Assembly: GCF_000001735.4 (NCBI RefSeq)
Contig: NC_003075.7
Location: forward strand, 7,875,001 to 7,939,000
Length of the DNA: 64,000 nt
DNA from: Arabidopsis thaliana
Lineage: Eukaryota; Streptophyta; Magnoliopsida; Brassicales; Brassicaceae
Direction of reading: 5' to 3'
Part shown: positions 1-11,864 of the stretch, piece after piece
Position numbering within the stretch: position 1 is the stretch's first letter
How the letters are laid out: each line of letters begins with the position of its first letter
Notes under the pieces: model-generated
The model's database searches: none
The model's input: the letters and a program-made list of their open reading frames with translations, nothing else
Told to the model about the DNA's origin: nothing
Position numbers and translations under genes: made by a program

Positions 1-1877
1 TTTAAATACGGTTAAGACAAAGACCAAACTAGTAAAGAGACTAATTTTTTACTTTAGCATATCAAACATGTGAATCTATGGAGGATCAAGGCTGCATGAT
101 ATCTTGTGCTTCTTTGGATGTAAAGGTATATTGTATTTTTGGAAGTTAAGTTGATTCTCTCCGTCAACAGAACAATAATACAGGAAAAAACTTTGACAGC
201 ACAAACTGACCTCCAGTTGAACTTTCCCACCACCTCCAATTCCGTCTAGTTCTACTAGCACCTTGTGCAAGTTTCCTTCGGAAGCAAAACAGAACAATAC
301 AGCTTAGAGACAAAAGCCACAACTTAGAAGTTCAGTAAATTCATCAGATGTATCACTACTTGCGTATAACTAATCCACAGTTGATATTTTTAGTCAGAGA
401 ATATTTGCAAGATCTCATTGCCAAGGAAGCATTTTCAGGAAAGTCTTCATCTTTGTTAGTGTATAAACCACAACTCCGCCAAGTGGTTAAATATATCTCT
501 AGATTCCACTAATCTTAGTGCTTGTTAGTGAATGTAGAAATTCTGACTTGCTAGTTTAAAATCCTTTACTCAACAACAACAACACAGACTTCCTTCCTCA
601 TTTTTAACACAAACTTGTAAACTGAATAAATTGATAATGAATAGGTGAACTAATTCTCACCATCACAAACGGATTCCAGGTTGATTTCGGAATTCCCCAT
701 ACGTTTATGCGGGGTAACAAGGTTTGCATCCCAAGCTGCAATCTGAAGCTCATTAAAACAATTTTTGGGAAGTCAAGCAAGGCTCTATATATTCAGAGTT
801 CACCAGGCCACAATAGTTGAAACATTTTCACCTCTATCTTTTTTGCAGGAGGCAGCTTGATATTAAAAACAAAGTCTTCGTTCCATTTCGGCTCTTTTGT
901 CCTGCCAATATGACAATGACACCATTCTTTGTTCAAGTTAAATGAAAGGTTTGAGAAGCAATGATCAACTTATATATCATATCGAAAATAAGACTGCTCC
1001 AGAACACTTCCACTATGATCAGGCTAGAGATTGTGTATGCATCTAATTAACAGAGTAAGCTCATAAATTCGGCTAAGAAACACGATCCCCCAAAGGAAAA
1101 TGCAGTAAAAAGCATAAGAAACTTACCCCCATTTGGTTTTGCTTTTAGCAACCTGACCATCCAAATCCATCACCACATAAGGATCACTCGTTCCCTAAAC
1201 ACAAAACCAATAAGAACAATAACAATGATCAAAGTAAAAAAGAAAAACATAGAAATAGTAAGGTCATATTGCTTCAAGAATCGTAAAACACACACCCATG
1301 GATCTAAAGCAGGAAACTCAAATCCTCTTTTGAGTTTAATAAACAATTGTCCATCATATATCTCCCTAACAAATGACCTGAAACAAGTATATAATTCCAT
1401 CTCTTCAATATCTATAAAAAAAACTCTCTAAGAAAAAAAAAATCAAAAACCAAAAAGAACTTCACATACTCAGAGAGGTAGAGAGTGTTACATCCAGCTG
1501 CATTAACCTCACGCTTGCCAATATTTTCCTGAGAATCAAAACAGAAAAATCAAAGTATTATTGGTTAATTTTCCTTCGGAAAATACTCAGAGGAGAGAAT
1601 CAGAAGTTACCGGAGGTGAAGCGTAGGATTCGAAAGCAAAACCAGCGAGAATAACGGCGAGATTGATATCGAACGGAGAACGTTCATCTTTCTCAGGTAA
1701 ACTTACTTCCTTCGTTTCTGATTGAGCGAAGCAACGGAGCGAATTAGGTTTAGCTCTGAGTCTGAAAGTGATTTTCCCGGGAAAGTTGAAGGTGCGGGTA
1801 TTGAAGATAGGAGAGTAGCGGAGACGGTGTTTTGGACGGAGGAAGTGAACAGAGAAGTGTAATTGCAGAGATGTCAT
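1..1877 (-). CDS. Chloroplast-type triacylglycerol lipase with C2 domain, 5' part only (AT4G13550-like)
   Basis: The 5' part of a multi-exon minus-strand gene that runs off the left edge. Exons read from phase and splice signals: 1611-1877, 1470-1528, 1296-1377, 1127-1194, 832-901, 661-742, 211-275; all phases join. The acceptor of the 661-742 exon could lie 6 bases further upstream. I could not place an exon below 211. The first ~50 residues are rich in S, T, R, K, F and P with almost no acidic residues, like a plastid transit peptide. Residues ~100-230 look like a C2 domain: FVREIYDGQLFIKLKR, then TSDPYVVMDLDGQ, then KEPKWNEDFVFNI, with the Asp of SDPY as a Ca2+ ligand candidate. The lipase domain itself is outside the window, so the lipase call rests on my recollection of the locus and the C2 arrangement. 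Start ATG at 1877 is the first in frame. Confidence 0.75.
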
Positions 1878-4763
1878 CGTTTGAAATTTGAATTCGAGAA
1901 ATTTGGAGAAGAAGAAGAAGAAGAGGATTTGTGTTCTTCTGGAGAATTCTGTGGAGCTGATTGTCTTGTTGTCAAAATTGAAACCATTAACGGTTTCTTT
2001 TTCAATTGACAGTGAAATTAATATAATTAAGAAAATTGCACTTTTTAATAACGAAATTATGCTTAATACAAGATACTTTGTGACATTAATGTTATCTTTG
2101 TGGTTTCATTTGAGCTGGTAAAAGATACTTTTAACACATGGGTTGGGAAGAAAATTAGTTACTCCATGACATAATTTTTACTTAAACACATTTTTGTGTA
2201 AGTTAATTATTCCGCTGGGCGCTGGAGCTTTCACCAGCAACGAGGAACATCGACGTAGAGATTAAGTCTATGGAGCTTTCAGCAGCAACTAAAAAAAAAC
2301 ACTTGCTTCCAGAGATTGGTTAGAAATAATAGCCACAATGGCATTAAACCCAACCCAAAGACACCAAAAAAAATCTTGATCCGTAACTTTGATTTGTTCT
2401 TAAATAATTAAAATCGATAAGCTTGAAAAACAAATCGAGTCTTTTAAACAATAGAAGTTTAAGAAATTATGATTTTGGATCTATAATTGAAACACAATAT
2501 AAAACAAGAGAAAGAAAACATTATTCTAAACTAGAAAGCAATCCGGCCAAAAGATCAATGAGACACCGGAGATGGGCGGTGATACTCTAGACCTAAACTA
2601 GCCAACCGCCGCTATAGAAGCCAACATATGCCATAAGCTAGCCGACTACCACCGTAAATAGAAAACCTCATCGGGCAGAAAATCAGACATCTATGCTGAG
2701 AAAGTCAAAGGATTTTGGTCAGATAGCCGGTCAACAAATGCTGAAGAAGTCGTTGTTACCGGGAAAAAAAGCTGCGATGACTTCCTCTCTAAGTATTGTT
2801 CTTGTTAGAAAAATTTGATATATTAATTTTAAAAACTAAACATATAATATTTAAAAACATATAAATGGACAAATTCAATTTTAAAGAAATCTCATAGTTT
2901 AAGAAGCTCATTGCACATTGCTCATGATTTGTTTCTACAACAAAATGATTTGTGCTTGTTGCAAGTCCCCGTATCTACGAACTCGAGCAAACGAGCACAC
3001 ATTTATCTATGTTTTCTGCTTTTTCTGATATAAAATTTTAGATCTCCTAAAAATAAAATACATAAACTTTCACGAATTAGACCACTCCAGATACATCGAA
3101 TCATTTTGATAGAAACTTACCCACACTGTATATTCTGAAACTGATAAAGATTAAAGTCTTATAAAAATCTTGAAAATTGATGTTTCCGATTCCTACAATA
3201 CACCTTCAACATACAAAATAACTTAGAAAAAAATCTAGAAATTCAAATGCTCGACGTTAATCTCATTAATAGAAAATGTCTATATTCCGTTTAAAATAGT
3301 GACATTGTTTTTAAATATATATTTTAAAACAACATCTTACTATAAACCAAAAATATTTTTTCTTATGTTTCTTTATTTCTCCACAATAGTCACGCTACCT
3401 TTAGGTTTAAAATAAAATAAAAAGCTGAAAAAACATTCTTAAAAAACATTTTAAAAAAAACAAGTCACTATTTTAAAAATGAGACTAACCTCACACATTC
3501 AAACCTTTTTGGGTGTTTTCTTCATTATTTTGTATGGTGAAAGTTTGTTGTAGGAGTCGAAAATAATAGAAACTAAATGTTGGAGTCAAAAGAACTCTCA
3601 AGGTCTTTTAAGTGATTTTTTTTTTTCATTTTTTTTGTATTTCCTGAAAATTAGAAAAACATAATTGAATGCAACGCTGATATATACTTCTTTAATTAAT
3701 TCAACAATGGAATAAAATAAGTAAAATTACATCAACGATGCACTCAATGATGTTCATTCAAACCCAGGGGAAAAAAATATCTCCTTGCTCATTTCTATTA
3801 CCATGGAGATAAACACAAATATCATTTATAAGACATTTGGTCGTGTCTTTGGTTTGAAAGCAGTACAATGCTTGCTTGTACTACTGTGTACGATTAAGGA
3901 ATTGTACTAAATCTTATTTTTTGGGGGCTGTAGATTCTTTTTGAGGATTTTTTTTAATTATAGTTGCCTTTAGTTTTCATGTGATTGGAATACAAAAACA
4001 TTTTCATTTTTTTTTCTTGATTAAATAATGCATGTTTTCGTATCTACTAAAAAGATCGTGTTCTTTATGTACTGCAACGAAACACAAACTTTGTGTACTA
4101 CATGAGATTATCTTCACTTCAAAGACGTCGTTTGTTGTTAAACTCTCCATTTTGCTTTTTCAAGACCAATCATAAATTATAATTTGCTTTCATTATTATT
4201 AACTAGGCCTTATTACTTTGTTTAATTCGAAGAAAATAAATCTTAGGCTCATGAACACCATTTCCTTTCATATTTGGGTATGTAAGTACACAAACTTTTC
4301 GTTGATTTGGAAACCACCAAGTCTAATGCTTTATTCACTAAAAATCTATTAAATTCATTTTTACAATGCTTATAACACTTGCTCGGTTTAAACTTTAAAC
4401 AATATAGACCAACATCATGATAATAATGCAAGTTTACCAATAAGCTTATTAATCATATATAATTATTTTACTAATTTAATGAACTATATATTATCGGCTA
4501 CGATATTCGTACATGGCTCGGACTAGGATTACACGGTTTGTTCTAATGATAAGAGTGTTTGCTAATTTGGTTCATTCCTTTAAAATAGACAAAGGCTGTG
4601 ATGTTACAACATCTTATTACATCTCAGATTTCGGATTACATGATCACAAAACCTTTCAAAACAAATAATCTTATTACAAACATAATTTGGAGAAACCCAA
4701 AACTTCCAAAACAAGAAATTATTCATAAATATTTTAAATAAAATAGTTGAGAAGTATAAATTC
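1878..4763. other. Intergenic region, no gene seen
   Basis: About 2.9 kb between the divergent 5' end of the lipase gene and the 3' end of UNE15. It opens with a GAA-rich tract (1906-1925). Positions ~2540-2790 are visibly more GC-rich than the flanks and carry no long frame. From 2800 on it is strongly AT-rich with homopolymer runs. I see no coding signal, tRNA or recognisable transposon end. Confidence 0.6.
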
Positions 4764-5311
4764 TCATTTCTTCTCGTTCATGCCAAGACTGTTCTTCACA
4801 CCGTCAAGAGCACCCTGAGCCATGTTCTTCACTGATTCACCGGTCTACATATATAGATTTAAGGACTCATATATCAGTTTTATTAGCAAATTTTATCCTC
4901 TAGTTTTGGTAGTTACACATATAAGTATATACAATACCTGGCCGAATAAACCAGCGGCTTGTTCCTGGTTATGTTGTGCAGATTTGTTAGCGGAATGAGA
5001 TCCATCAGCGGTTTTGTCACGAGCTGATTGTGTCAAATCTGCAGCCTTGTCACGTGCTGATTGTGTCAAATCAGCAGTTTTGTCACATGCGGACTGTGCG
5101 GTTTGCTTCGCAGACTCGGTCCATTGCTCAGCTTTCTCCTACAATATCCATCAAAACCATATATAAACATCAACAAACTTAGGATTTGGTAAAACATTTA
5201 TTTGAAAATACGGTTTGAAGTTGATAACTATAATGTATGAAAGATTGAGATAGGAGAACGGACTTGAGCTTGGCCTCTGTTCTGTCCGGCGTTGAATTGT
5301 TGTTGCGACAT
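4764..5311 (-). CDS. UNE15: Small LEA-like protein UNE15
   Basis: Three exons: 5264-5311, 4938-5138, 4764-4844 (330 coding bases, 109 residues), all phases joining. The protein starts MSQQQFNAGQNRGQAQ. Its centre holds imperfect 11-residue repeats built on T-A-D-L-T-Q-S-A-x-D-K, and it ends VKNSLGMNEKK. It is Ala/Gln/Lys/Asp-rich, with almost no large hydrophobics, no signal peptide and no membrane segment. This is the composition of group 3 / seed-maturation-type late embryogenesis abundant proteins, which are disordered in solution and protect cells during drying. The 11-mer repeats are direct sequence evidence; the name UNE15 (AT4G13560, 'unfertilized embryo sac 15') is from memory of the locus. 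The repeat section has several near-identical stretches (about 5000-5100), so tandem expansion is likely. Confidence 0.85.
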
Positions 5312-5405
5312 GATTGATGATTCAAAAAGGATGATGAGGATTTGAAGTTTGTGAGAGAATAAGTTCTTTTAGCTTTGATTGATTGAATTGGTTTGATACG
5401 AAGTG

Positions 5406-5413
5406 TATTTATA
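5406..5413 (-). promoter_or_regulatory. TATA box of UNE15
   Basis: On the minus strand TATAAATA lies about 95 bases upstream of the UNE15 ATG, which places transcription start near 5380 and leaves a short leader. No better TATA match lies nearer the ATG. Confidence 0.6.
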
Positions 5414-5419
5414 GTATTG

Positions 5420-6780
5420 CATTTTGAATTTAGAGTGATTAGTGAATAAGACCTATTTTAATTTTTGTGATGTTGAGAGAATTGTGGGTGACCATTTGTG
5501 GTTCCTAACATATTCTTTGACTCTTTCTCTTCTTTTACTTTTTCTTTAAACATTAAAAATACTACAAATAATAGTTTTTATTCTCCCCAAAATAGAAACC
5601 AAACTTGGAACAATGAAAACTTAGAAAGCAAAACCATTGTTTTTACGGATCCTGGTTATCTCATTGAGTTGATAGCGAATCAGTAAATTTATAAGAAGCT
5701 AATTTTTATCGGCAATAATCACAATTTAAAACTTCAAAGTCACTTTTATAGTCAGTAATTTTTTTGTATAGATCGACTAATAAAGAAATTAAAGAAAAAA
5801 GGATAATTGGTAGGATGGAATTAATGACCAAACTTCAACCTTTTGATTTCGTAGTTATGATACAAGCCAACTCAACATTGATTTTTTATTCTAAAGTAAA
5901 TGGATGACTAAACGTTTATTATATCACAAACATGAGTTTACCCTATTTTATTCCAAGATGAGTTTGGCTACAAGATATTCTTCAGTTTTGGTTCGAGCAC
6001 ACTTAAGGTTATTCTTCGCTTTTCAGTTCAAAGAGCTTTTGTAGATATTATCTTTGTTGAGTAATAAATATAGCATTACCAAAAAATAGCAACACGAAAA
6101 TAAAATATAATGTTGAAATATAGTCACTGCTGTAATATAGTGTCATTTGAAAAAGATTGTGTGTCGTGGATAGCAAGTTTCGAACCTTGTTTAGGAGAGT
6201 TTCGGCCACGCTTAGAAAAAAAACATATAACAAAGTATTTTATTTATATATTTTTTTTACTTTAGAATATAGGTTTGAACTTCTTTTAAGTTTTAAAATG
6301 TAACTCTTCCACTTTGGTATTTATTTTACTAAAACTAAGTTTCACTACTTTCAAACTTTTCAACTTCTTTCATTTCTTCAAAGGTCTCCCACTTAATCTG
6401 TTGTCATTTCTAAATAGAAAAATATAAATTGACTTTGTAAAATTACATCCAATAGATACTCAAATTTTAAAACAAAGAGACCTTTCATCTTATATCGCAA
6501 CAATTAATTAATATGACCTTTGTTACACCACTTCCACACACATTTTGAAAAAAATTGATTTTCCCCATTTTACCCAATATTTAACAAGTTCATACTAGAG
6601 TTTACACGTTAGAGCTTTATGTTTTATATATGTAGTGATCTGTAACACTAATTTACATTCACAACATGATTACTTGACTTCACAGACATGAAAGCTTTTA
6701 TCATTTAATCTGAAAATGAGATGATTTTCCACATTTGTTTCATTTTTCACATTTGAAGTTGTACAAAACGTTTGTTTCTC
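5420..6780. other. AT-rich intergenic DNA, no gene seen
   Basis: Upstream flank of UNE15 merging into the repeat-rich zone. All frames are short and of biased composition. I see no transposon terminus. Confidence 0.5.
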
Positions 6781-6784
6781 CTAA

Positions 6785-7000
6785 AAACACTTGTGTCATC
6801 CAGACTAAAAAAGGCTTTTCATGAGTTTAAGAATGAATTTAAAATTCATAAGCGAATAAAAGTAACTTCTAGTGGTAACATCTTATCAGTTGGTGTATCG
6901 TAGCACAATATCCTTTGTTCAAGATTCGACATTGTCTTTAGGAAGTGTTTCACCTGCTTCTCTATGTCTTCGTCGTCATAAGATCACCAAAGAGTATTTC
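6785..7000 (-). pseudogene. FBD-domain fragment of an F-box/LRR gene
   Basis: The minus strand reads a degraded FBD domain: residues like ED.EKQVKHFLKTMSNLEQ..LCYDTP spread over several frames. The same block occurs at 15310-15610 on the same strand with high similarity, and in the opposite orientation at 15640-15790. FBD domains follow leucine-rich repeats in a very large Arabidopsis F-box family. Frameshifts and the lack of an F-box or LRR body in frame show it is a remnant. Confidence 0.55.
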
Positions 7001-7049
7001 CTTCCCCCCCCCCTCCAACGTTTGCATAAACACCCATCCTCGTTGCACA

Positions 7050-8415
7050 TTGTTTAGTACGTATATTCGTTATGCAGATAAAAAGAGACTATTTCAAAAT
7101 TTATTTATGTGTAAAAGCAAATCAATTGTTAATGTGAATAATGTGTATGCTACTTTAAAGACGAGAGTTTCTAGATTGGATAATTGTTGAGTAGATATGG
7201 TAGATTTCTACTCTACACATGATACAATAATTAACAGTATCAGGTAGTTGAATACATATATTGTTTCACTACTGTCATTAAGCACTTGAAATTAAAACCG
7301 AGTTAGCTATATATATCATAACTAACTAATTTTCAATTGTTAACTTTTGTCAAAAAAGATGGGACTGACCTTAAAATTGTCACAAGAGAAGTAGAGGATA
7401 TTAACATTCCATATTCCCATGAGAAAGTTTTTCAAAATATTTTTGTCTTTGAGTTTTAAAGTAAGTTCTTCTTAACATGTTATATGTATAATATGATCAT
7501 GTGTCGTTTAAAGTTCGAGACTAAATTCAACAAACGAATCAAAACTTGCTTGTTGATACTCATCACCCATATTATCAAAATATTCTATGTATACCATATT
7601 TGGATTATCGACAGTGACACATTCTCATTAGCCTCATTAACATCTTGAACCTTATAAAAAAAGTTTTAAAACGAAAAAACTTTAGCCTCTTGAGGATTGA
7701 AATAAACACGGTCACTGAATAAGGTTGAAGTTCCAAATAAGTACTAGTTCTGCTTCAAATTAAATAGTTCTAACTCTTCGAGCACATGACATCCAAATAG
7801 AAGTTTGTTAAACGTTTATACCAAATCTTGACTTTGATGACGTTTAACAAAGCTTCTATCTGGATGTCATGTGCTCGAAAAATTAGTACTAATTAATTTG
7901 AAGGGGAACTTGAACTATTTGGAACCTCAACCTTGTTTCGTGTGACCATGTCTATTCCAACCCTCAAGAAACTGAAGTTTTTTTGTTCTGAAACTTTTTA
8001 TGTGTTTAAGGATGTTGGCTAATGAGAATGTGTCACTGTCATTTGATATTTCAAATATGGTCAACCTAGAATACTTTGATATTAAGACTGATAAGTATCA
8101 ACAAGCGAGTTTTGATTCGTTTGTTGAAGCTAGTCTCGGACTTCAATGACACTTGATATGTTCATACATGTAACATGTGAAGAAGAACTTATTTTGGAAC
8201 CCAAAGACAAGAATAGTTTGAAAACCTTTCTCATGAGAATATGCAATGTTAAGATCCTTTACTTGTCTTGTGACACTCTTAAGGTCAGTCCCATCTTTTT
8301 TGTTAAAGTTTACAATTGACAATTAGTTAGTGATGACATAGTTTAACTTGGTTTTTGTTTCACGTACTTAATGACTGAAGTGAAACAATACCAGTATTCA
8401 ACAACCTGATACAAA
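7050..8415. repeat. Long inverted repeat of F-box/LRR gene pieces, unit 1
   Basis: The left arm (about 7240-7815) is the reverse complement of the right arm (about 7825-8410), meeting near 7820. Matched landmarks include a GTCAGTCCCATC motif (reverse-complemented near 7361, direct near 8284), the AATGAGAATGTGTCACTGTC block (direct near 8020, inverted near 7620), and the block ending in ATTCAACxACCTGATAC at both ends. The right arm read on plus gives broken F-box/LRR protein: NLEYFDIKTDKYQQ, EEELILEPKD. A transcript crossing it would fold into a stem of roughly 550 base pairs. Confidence 0.75.
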
Positions 8416-8429
8416 CCGGTATTCATAAA

Positions 8430-9560
8430 AAGAGAATATTTGAAAATTTATTTATGTGTAAAAGCATATTAATTGTTAATGTGAATAATGTGTATGCTAC
8501 TTTAAAGACGAGAGTTTCTAGATTGGATAATTCTTGAGTAGATATGGTAGATTTCCACTCTACACACGATACAATAGTTAACAGCATCAGGTAGTTGAAT
8601 ACAAATATTGTTTCACTACAGTCATTAAGCGCCTGAAGTTAAAACCGAGTTAGCTATATCATAACTAACTAATTTTCAATTGTTAACTTTTGTCAAAAAA
8701 GATGGGACCGACCTTAAGATTGTCACAAGACAAAGAGAGGATATTAACATTCCATATTCCCATGAGAAGGTTTTTCAAAATATTTTTGTCTTTGAGTTTT
8801 AAAGTAAGTTCTTCTTAACATGTTATATGTATAATATGATCATGTGTCGATCAAAGTTCGAGACTAAATTCAACAAGCGAATCAAAACTTGTTTGTTGAT
8901 ACTCATCACCCATATTATCAAAATATTCTATATGTATACCATATTTGGATTATCTCATGAGAATGTGTCACTGTCATTTGATAATTCAAATATGGTCAAC
9001 CTAAAATACTTTGATATTAAGACTGATAAGTATCAACAAGCGAAGTTTTGATTTGCTTGTTGAAGCTAGTCTCGGACTTCAAATGACACTTGATATGTTC
9101 ATACATGTAACATGTGAAGAAGAACTTATTTTGGAACCCAAAGACATGAATAGTTTGAAAACCTTTCTCATGAGAATATGCAATGTTAAGATCTTTTACT
9201 TGTCTTATGACACTCTATAGGTCAGTCCCATCTTTTTTGTTAAAGTTTACAATTGACAATTAGTTAGTGATGATATAGTTAACTTGGTTTTTGTTTCACG
9301 AACTTAATGACTGAAGTTAAACAATACAGGTATTCAACAACCTGATTCAGTTAACTATTTTGCCATGTATAGAGAGGGAATCACTGCCAAATCTACTCAA
9401 GAATTTTCCAAATCTAGAAACCTTCTTCTATGAAGTAACATACACATTCTTGATATTAACAACTGACATGATTTTACACAGTAATAAATTTTGAAACGGT
9501 CTCATTTTATGTTTCATGGTGTGCAACACGAATATACTAAAAGATGTGTCGACGAAGATA
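8430..9560. repeat. Long inverted repeat of F-box/LRR gene pieces, unit 2 (tandem copy of unit 1)
   Basis: 8430-8935 repeats 7080-7610 in the same orientation. The right arm 8950-9350 repeats 8020-8415. The centre is shortened, so the arms meet near 8950 with the ~300-base middle of unit 1 missing. Beyond 9370 the right arm continues as an inverted copy of about 7000-7230, extending the palindrome. Unit 2 is therefore a tandem duplicate of unit 1 that lost its centre. Confidence 0.7.
8950..9225 (+). pseudogene. F-box/LRR fragment, degraded
   Basis: Plus-strand translation gives DNSNMVNLKYFDIKTDKYQQ, then after a +1 shift near 9047 a frame with SLGLQMTLDMFIHVTCEEEL and LKTFLMRICNVKIFYLSYDTL. 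The pattern of an LRR in which a strand 'NVKIFYLSYDTL' precedes the next repeat is typical of plant F-box/RNI proteins. A parallel copy lies at 8040-8285. No start codon, no F-box, and a frameshift: a remnant. Confidence 0.5.
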
Positions 9561-9589
9561 AGTGCTTTTGAAAATGTTCGGATGATTAT

Positions 9590-9870
9590 GGTGGAGGGAG
9601 AGATGGTATGATAGGAGAAGTCTTTTGCTCATAGAAGTAGAGTGCTAACAGTTCACAATGACTTTACAATCTATGTGGCTCCTTGAAACAATAAACTATG
9701 GATGTGCATAACTAATGGACAATCTTCATATTTAGGAATGACTAAAATATCTTAACTAATGCTTAAACACTCATGTGTCACCAAATAACAATACATGGAA
9801 CATGAGTGTCAATAATGACCTTGTATTGTAATGGGTCGCTGGTTTAGTTGAAGTTCCAGTAGCACATACC
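9590..9870. repeat. Dispersed repeat, copy 1 of 3
   Basis: A block running from about GATAGGAGAAGT, through ATGTGGCTCCTTGAAACA and GACAATCTTCAT, to GGTTTAGTTGAAGTT. Related blocks lie at 10845-11045 and 17130-17310, all in the same orientation. It flanks the H2A.Z copies on both sides, so it was probably part of the ancestral duplicated segment. It has no open frame. Confidence 0.6.
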
Positions 9871-10017
9871 GAAACTACATTCCTTTTTTATGGAGTAATT
9901 CTGTTTTAGGATATTTTTAGGGTTTTTGGATTTTGTATAAGACAAAAAAAAACACAAACACAATAAGCTACTTAACTAGAAAATAACATCATCATATAAT
10001 TTGACTAAATAAACAAA

Positions 10018-10315
10018 TCACTTCTTCGTGGTTTTGTTGATGAGAGACATGTGGATGTGAGAGACTACTCCTTATCCACCAATTGTTACTTTGATAAATG
10101 GATCAAGATCCCTATCTCCTGCGATCACCAACTATAAATGCATTAGAGTAATCCTCTTTATTTTCTTATCATTGATTGTGTTTTTCGGTAACTCAATAAC
10201 CTATGAAGTTAGGCACTCTAGGATTGAAGCCATGTAGTCAACAACAATAGCACCAAGTCGACCATGTTGTAGATACTCTAGTCTTGAGTTGCATGTGAAT
10301 ACGACCCACTAGAAA
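10018..10315 (-). pseudogene. Histone H2A.Z pseudogene, antisense-oriented partner of HTA4
   Basis: The minus strand from 10315 translates in pieces to an H2A.Z core: VDYMASILE, then PLIKVTI-like remnants, ending [13 protein letters not shown] and a TGA at 10018-10020. Several in-frame stops occur, for example just after ILECLTS. Its 3' end keeps the full H2A.Z tail, with one Lys to Met change, which the facing HTA4 copy has lost. It pairs with 10398-10720. Confidence 0.75.
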
Positions 10316-10397
10316 TTGAAATAAACAAAGAAATTTCATTTTTTGTAGTATAATTTGATAAAATTTTATACTGATATTGTTTCTTTGTTTCTTTCAG

Positions 10398-10664
10398 TTT
10401 CAAGTGGCTCGTATTCACAAGCAACTTAAGAACAGAGTTTCTGCACATAGTAGTGTTGGTGCGACTGATGTTGTCTACATGACTTCAATCCTTGAATACC
10501 TAACTACAGAGGTTCTTCAGTTGGCCGAAAACACTAGCAAAGATTTAAAAGTGAAGAGGATAACTCCAAGGCATTTGCAGTTGGCGATCAGAGGAGATGA
10601 AGAGCTTGACACACTCATCAAAGGAACAATTATTGGAGGAAGTGTGATCCCTCACATCCACTAG
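10398..10664 (+). CDS. HTA4: Truncated histone H2A.Z variant (HTA4)
   Basis: The exon begins after TTTCAG at 10397 and encodes an H2A fold: [16 protein letters not shown] (canonical FPVGRIHRQLKTR), [60 protein letters not shown]. The GDEELDTLI and IPHIH segments mark it as H2A.Z-type rather than canonical H2A. It is incomplete: I find no exon for the N-terminal tail and no in-frame ATG upstream within the exon. The first internal Met is in VVYMTS. The TAG after HIH corresponds to an AAG Lys codon in normal H2A.Z, and two bases are missing just after, so the last ~11 residues are gone. A stable nucleosomal histone is unlikely; it may be a pseudogene. HTA4/AT4G13570 is from memory. Confidence 0.7.
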   Translation, partial: FQVARIHKQLKNRVSAHSSVGATDVVYMTSILEYLTTEVLQLAENTSKDLKVKRITPRHLQLAIRGDEELDTLIKGTIIGGSVIPHIH

Positions 10665-10844
10665 TCTCATCAACAAAACAACCAAGGAGTGATTTGTTTC
10701 TTAAGTTAACTAATATGATGTGATATGCTAGTTAAGTAGCTTATGGTGTTTCAGTTACTCTAGTTTTGGATCGGAGAAGTAGTTTAAGTGTTAAGTCTTG
10801 AGACATCATAATTTTACGTCTCATCTCGTAAACGATAGGAGAAG

Positions 10845-11045
10845 TTCTTTGCTCCTAGAGTTTTGGTGCTAAACAATTCACAGTGATATGCATTCCATGT
10901 GGCTCCTTAAAACACTCAACCATGCATGCACAAGCAGTGGACCATCTTCATATTCATGACTGACTAAAATATTGTCATCAATGCTTACTAATATGTCAAA
11001 TTGTAGTAACTCGGTGGTTTAATTGAAGTTTCATTGTTATATATA
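10845..11045. repeat. Dispersed repeat, copy 2 of 3
   Basis: Similar to 9590-9870 and 17130-17310: GATAGGAGAAGT, CATGTGGCTCCTTAAAACA, GGACCATCTTCATATTCATG, then GGTTTAATTGAAGTTTC. No coding content seen. Confidence 0.6.
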
Positions 11046-11059
11046 TGGCGTATAGGCCT

Positions 11060-11860
11060 AAAGTTGTATGAAGTTTTGATTGATGAGTTAAGACATCGTA
11101 TTATATAAAGTAGGATTTTCAAGTTACTAACTCAACTGATTAAGACACAAGTCAAGTACTTTGAGGAGATATCGACATGTATCAAATTTAATTTTGTTAA
11201 TATATTTAAAATAAAAAATAGAAAATTTTCTAATCCTTTCAAAAAATATATACATAAATCACATTATTAATAAAATGGGTTTAAAAAAAAATTAGGAACC
11301 TATTCAAAAATGTTTTTTTTTGGGTGTATATTTTAATTCGATATATTTCAGCTTGACATATTACACAACTGTATTTCACGAAGCGAGACATATTTCAAAA
11401 TTTCAATTAATCAATTAGATTTTAATGCGTGTTTTAATATTTTTCAGTTGTGAAACTTAAATAGGCTTATCCTTTTATTTTCTTAAGAAAAACAAAAAAT
11501 AATATTGAATACATATCCATGTAAATTACAATATTTAATTATAAAATATATATGTAATTGTGAAAATAGTATCAAAATGAATGGGGGATTAAAAATTTAG
11601 TCGTCATTTTTTAGTAAGACATTTAAGATAAGCTAATGATTTCAATGTTTTCCTTACATAGTATAGACGTTTAGTAAAGATTTTTTTTAAAAGACATAAT
11701 AGATAGATAGAGTAGACTAATTGAGATGAGAGTTACAACATTAAACTAACTATATGTTGGTTAAGTTTTTTTTTTTTAATTTAAACTACAAAACCTTTTA
11801 TATATAAAATCAACTCATACTTTTTACACAAACTGAAAAGAAAATCATTTGGGCGCGCGC
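11060..11860. other. AT-rich DNA, no gene seen
   Basis: Low-complexity A/T-rich stretch with homopolymers (for example 11768-11780) and one short GC-alternating run GGGCGCGCGCGTTC near 11850. Nothing recognisable. Confidence 0.5.
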
Positions 11861-11864
11861 GTTC

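Larger units (their letters stand above)
9957..10752. repeat. Inverted repeat made of two H2A.Z gene copies
   Basis: Left arm 9957-10325 and right arm 10385-10752 are reverse complements, with a loop of about 60 bases. Both arms include the intron acceptor before the H2A exon, the exon, and about 90 bases of 3' flank ending in CTAGTTAAGTAGCTTA. Because intron sequence and flank are included, this is a DNA-level duplication and not a retrocopy. Confidence 0.8.
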
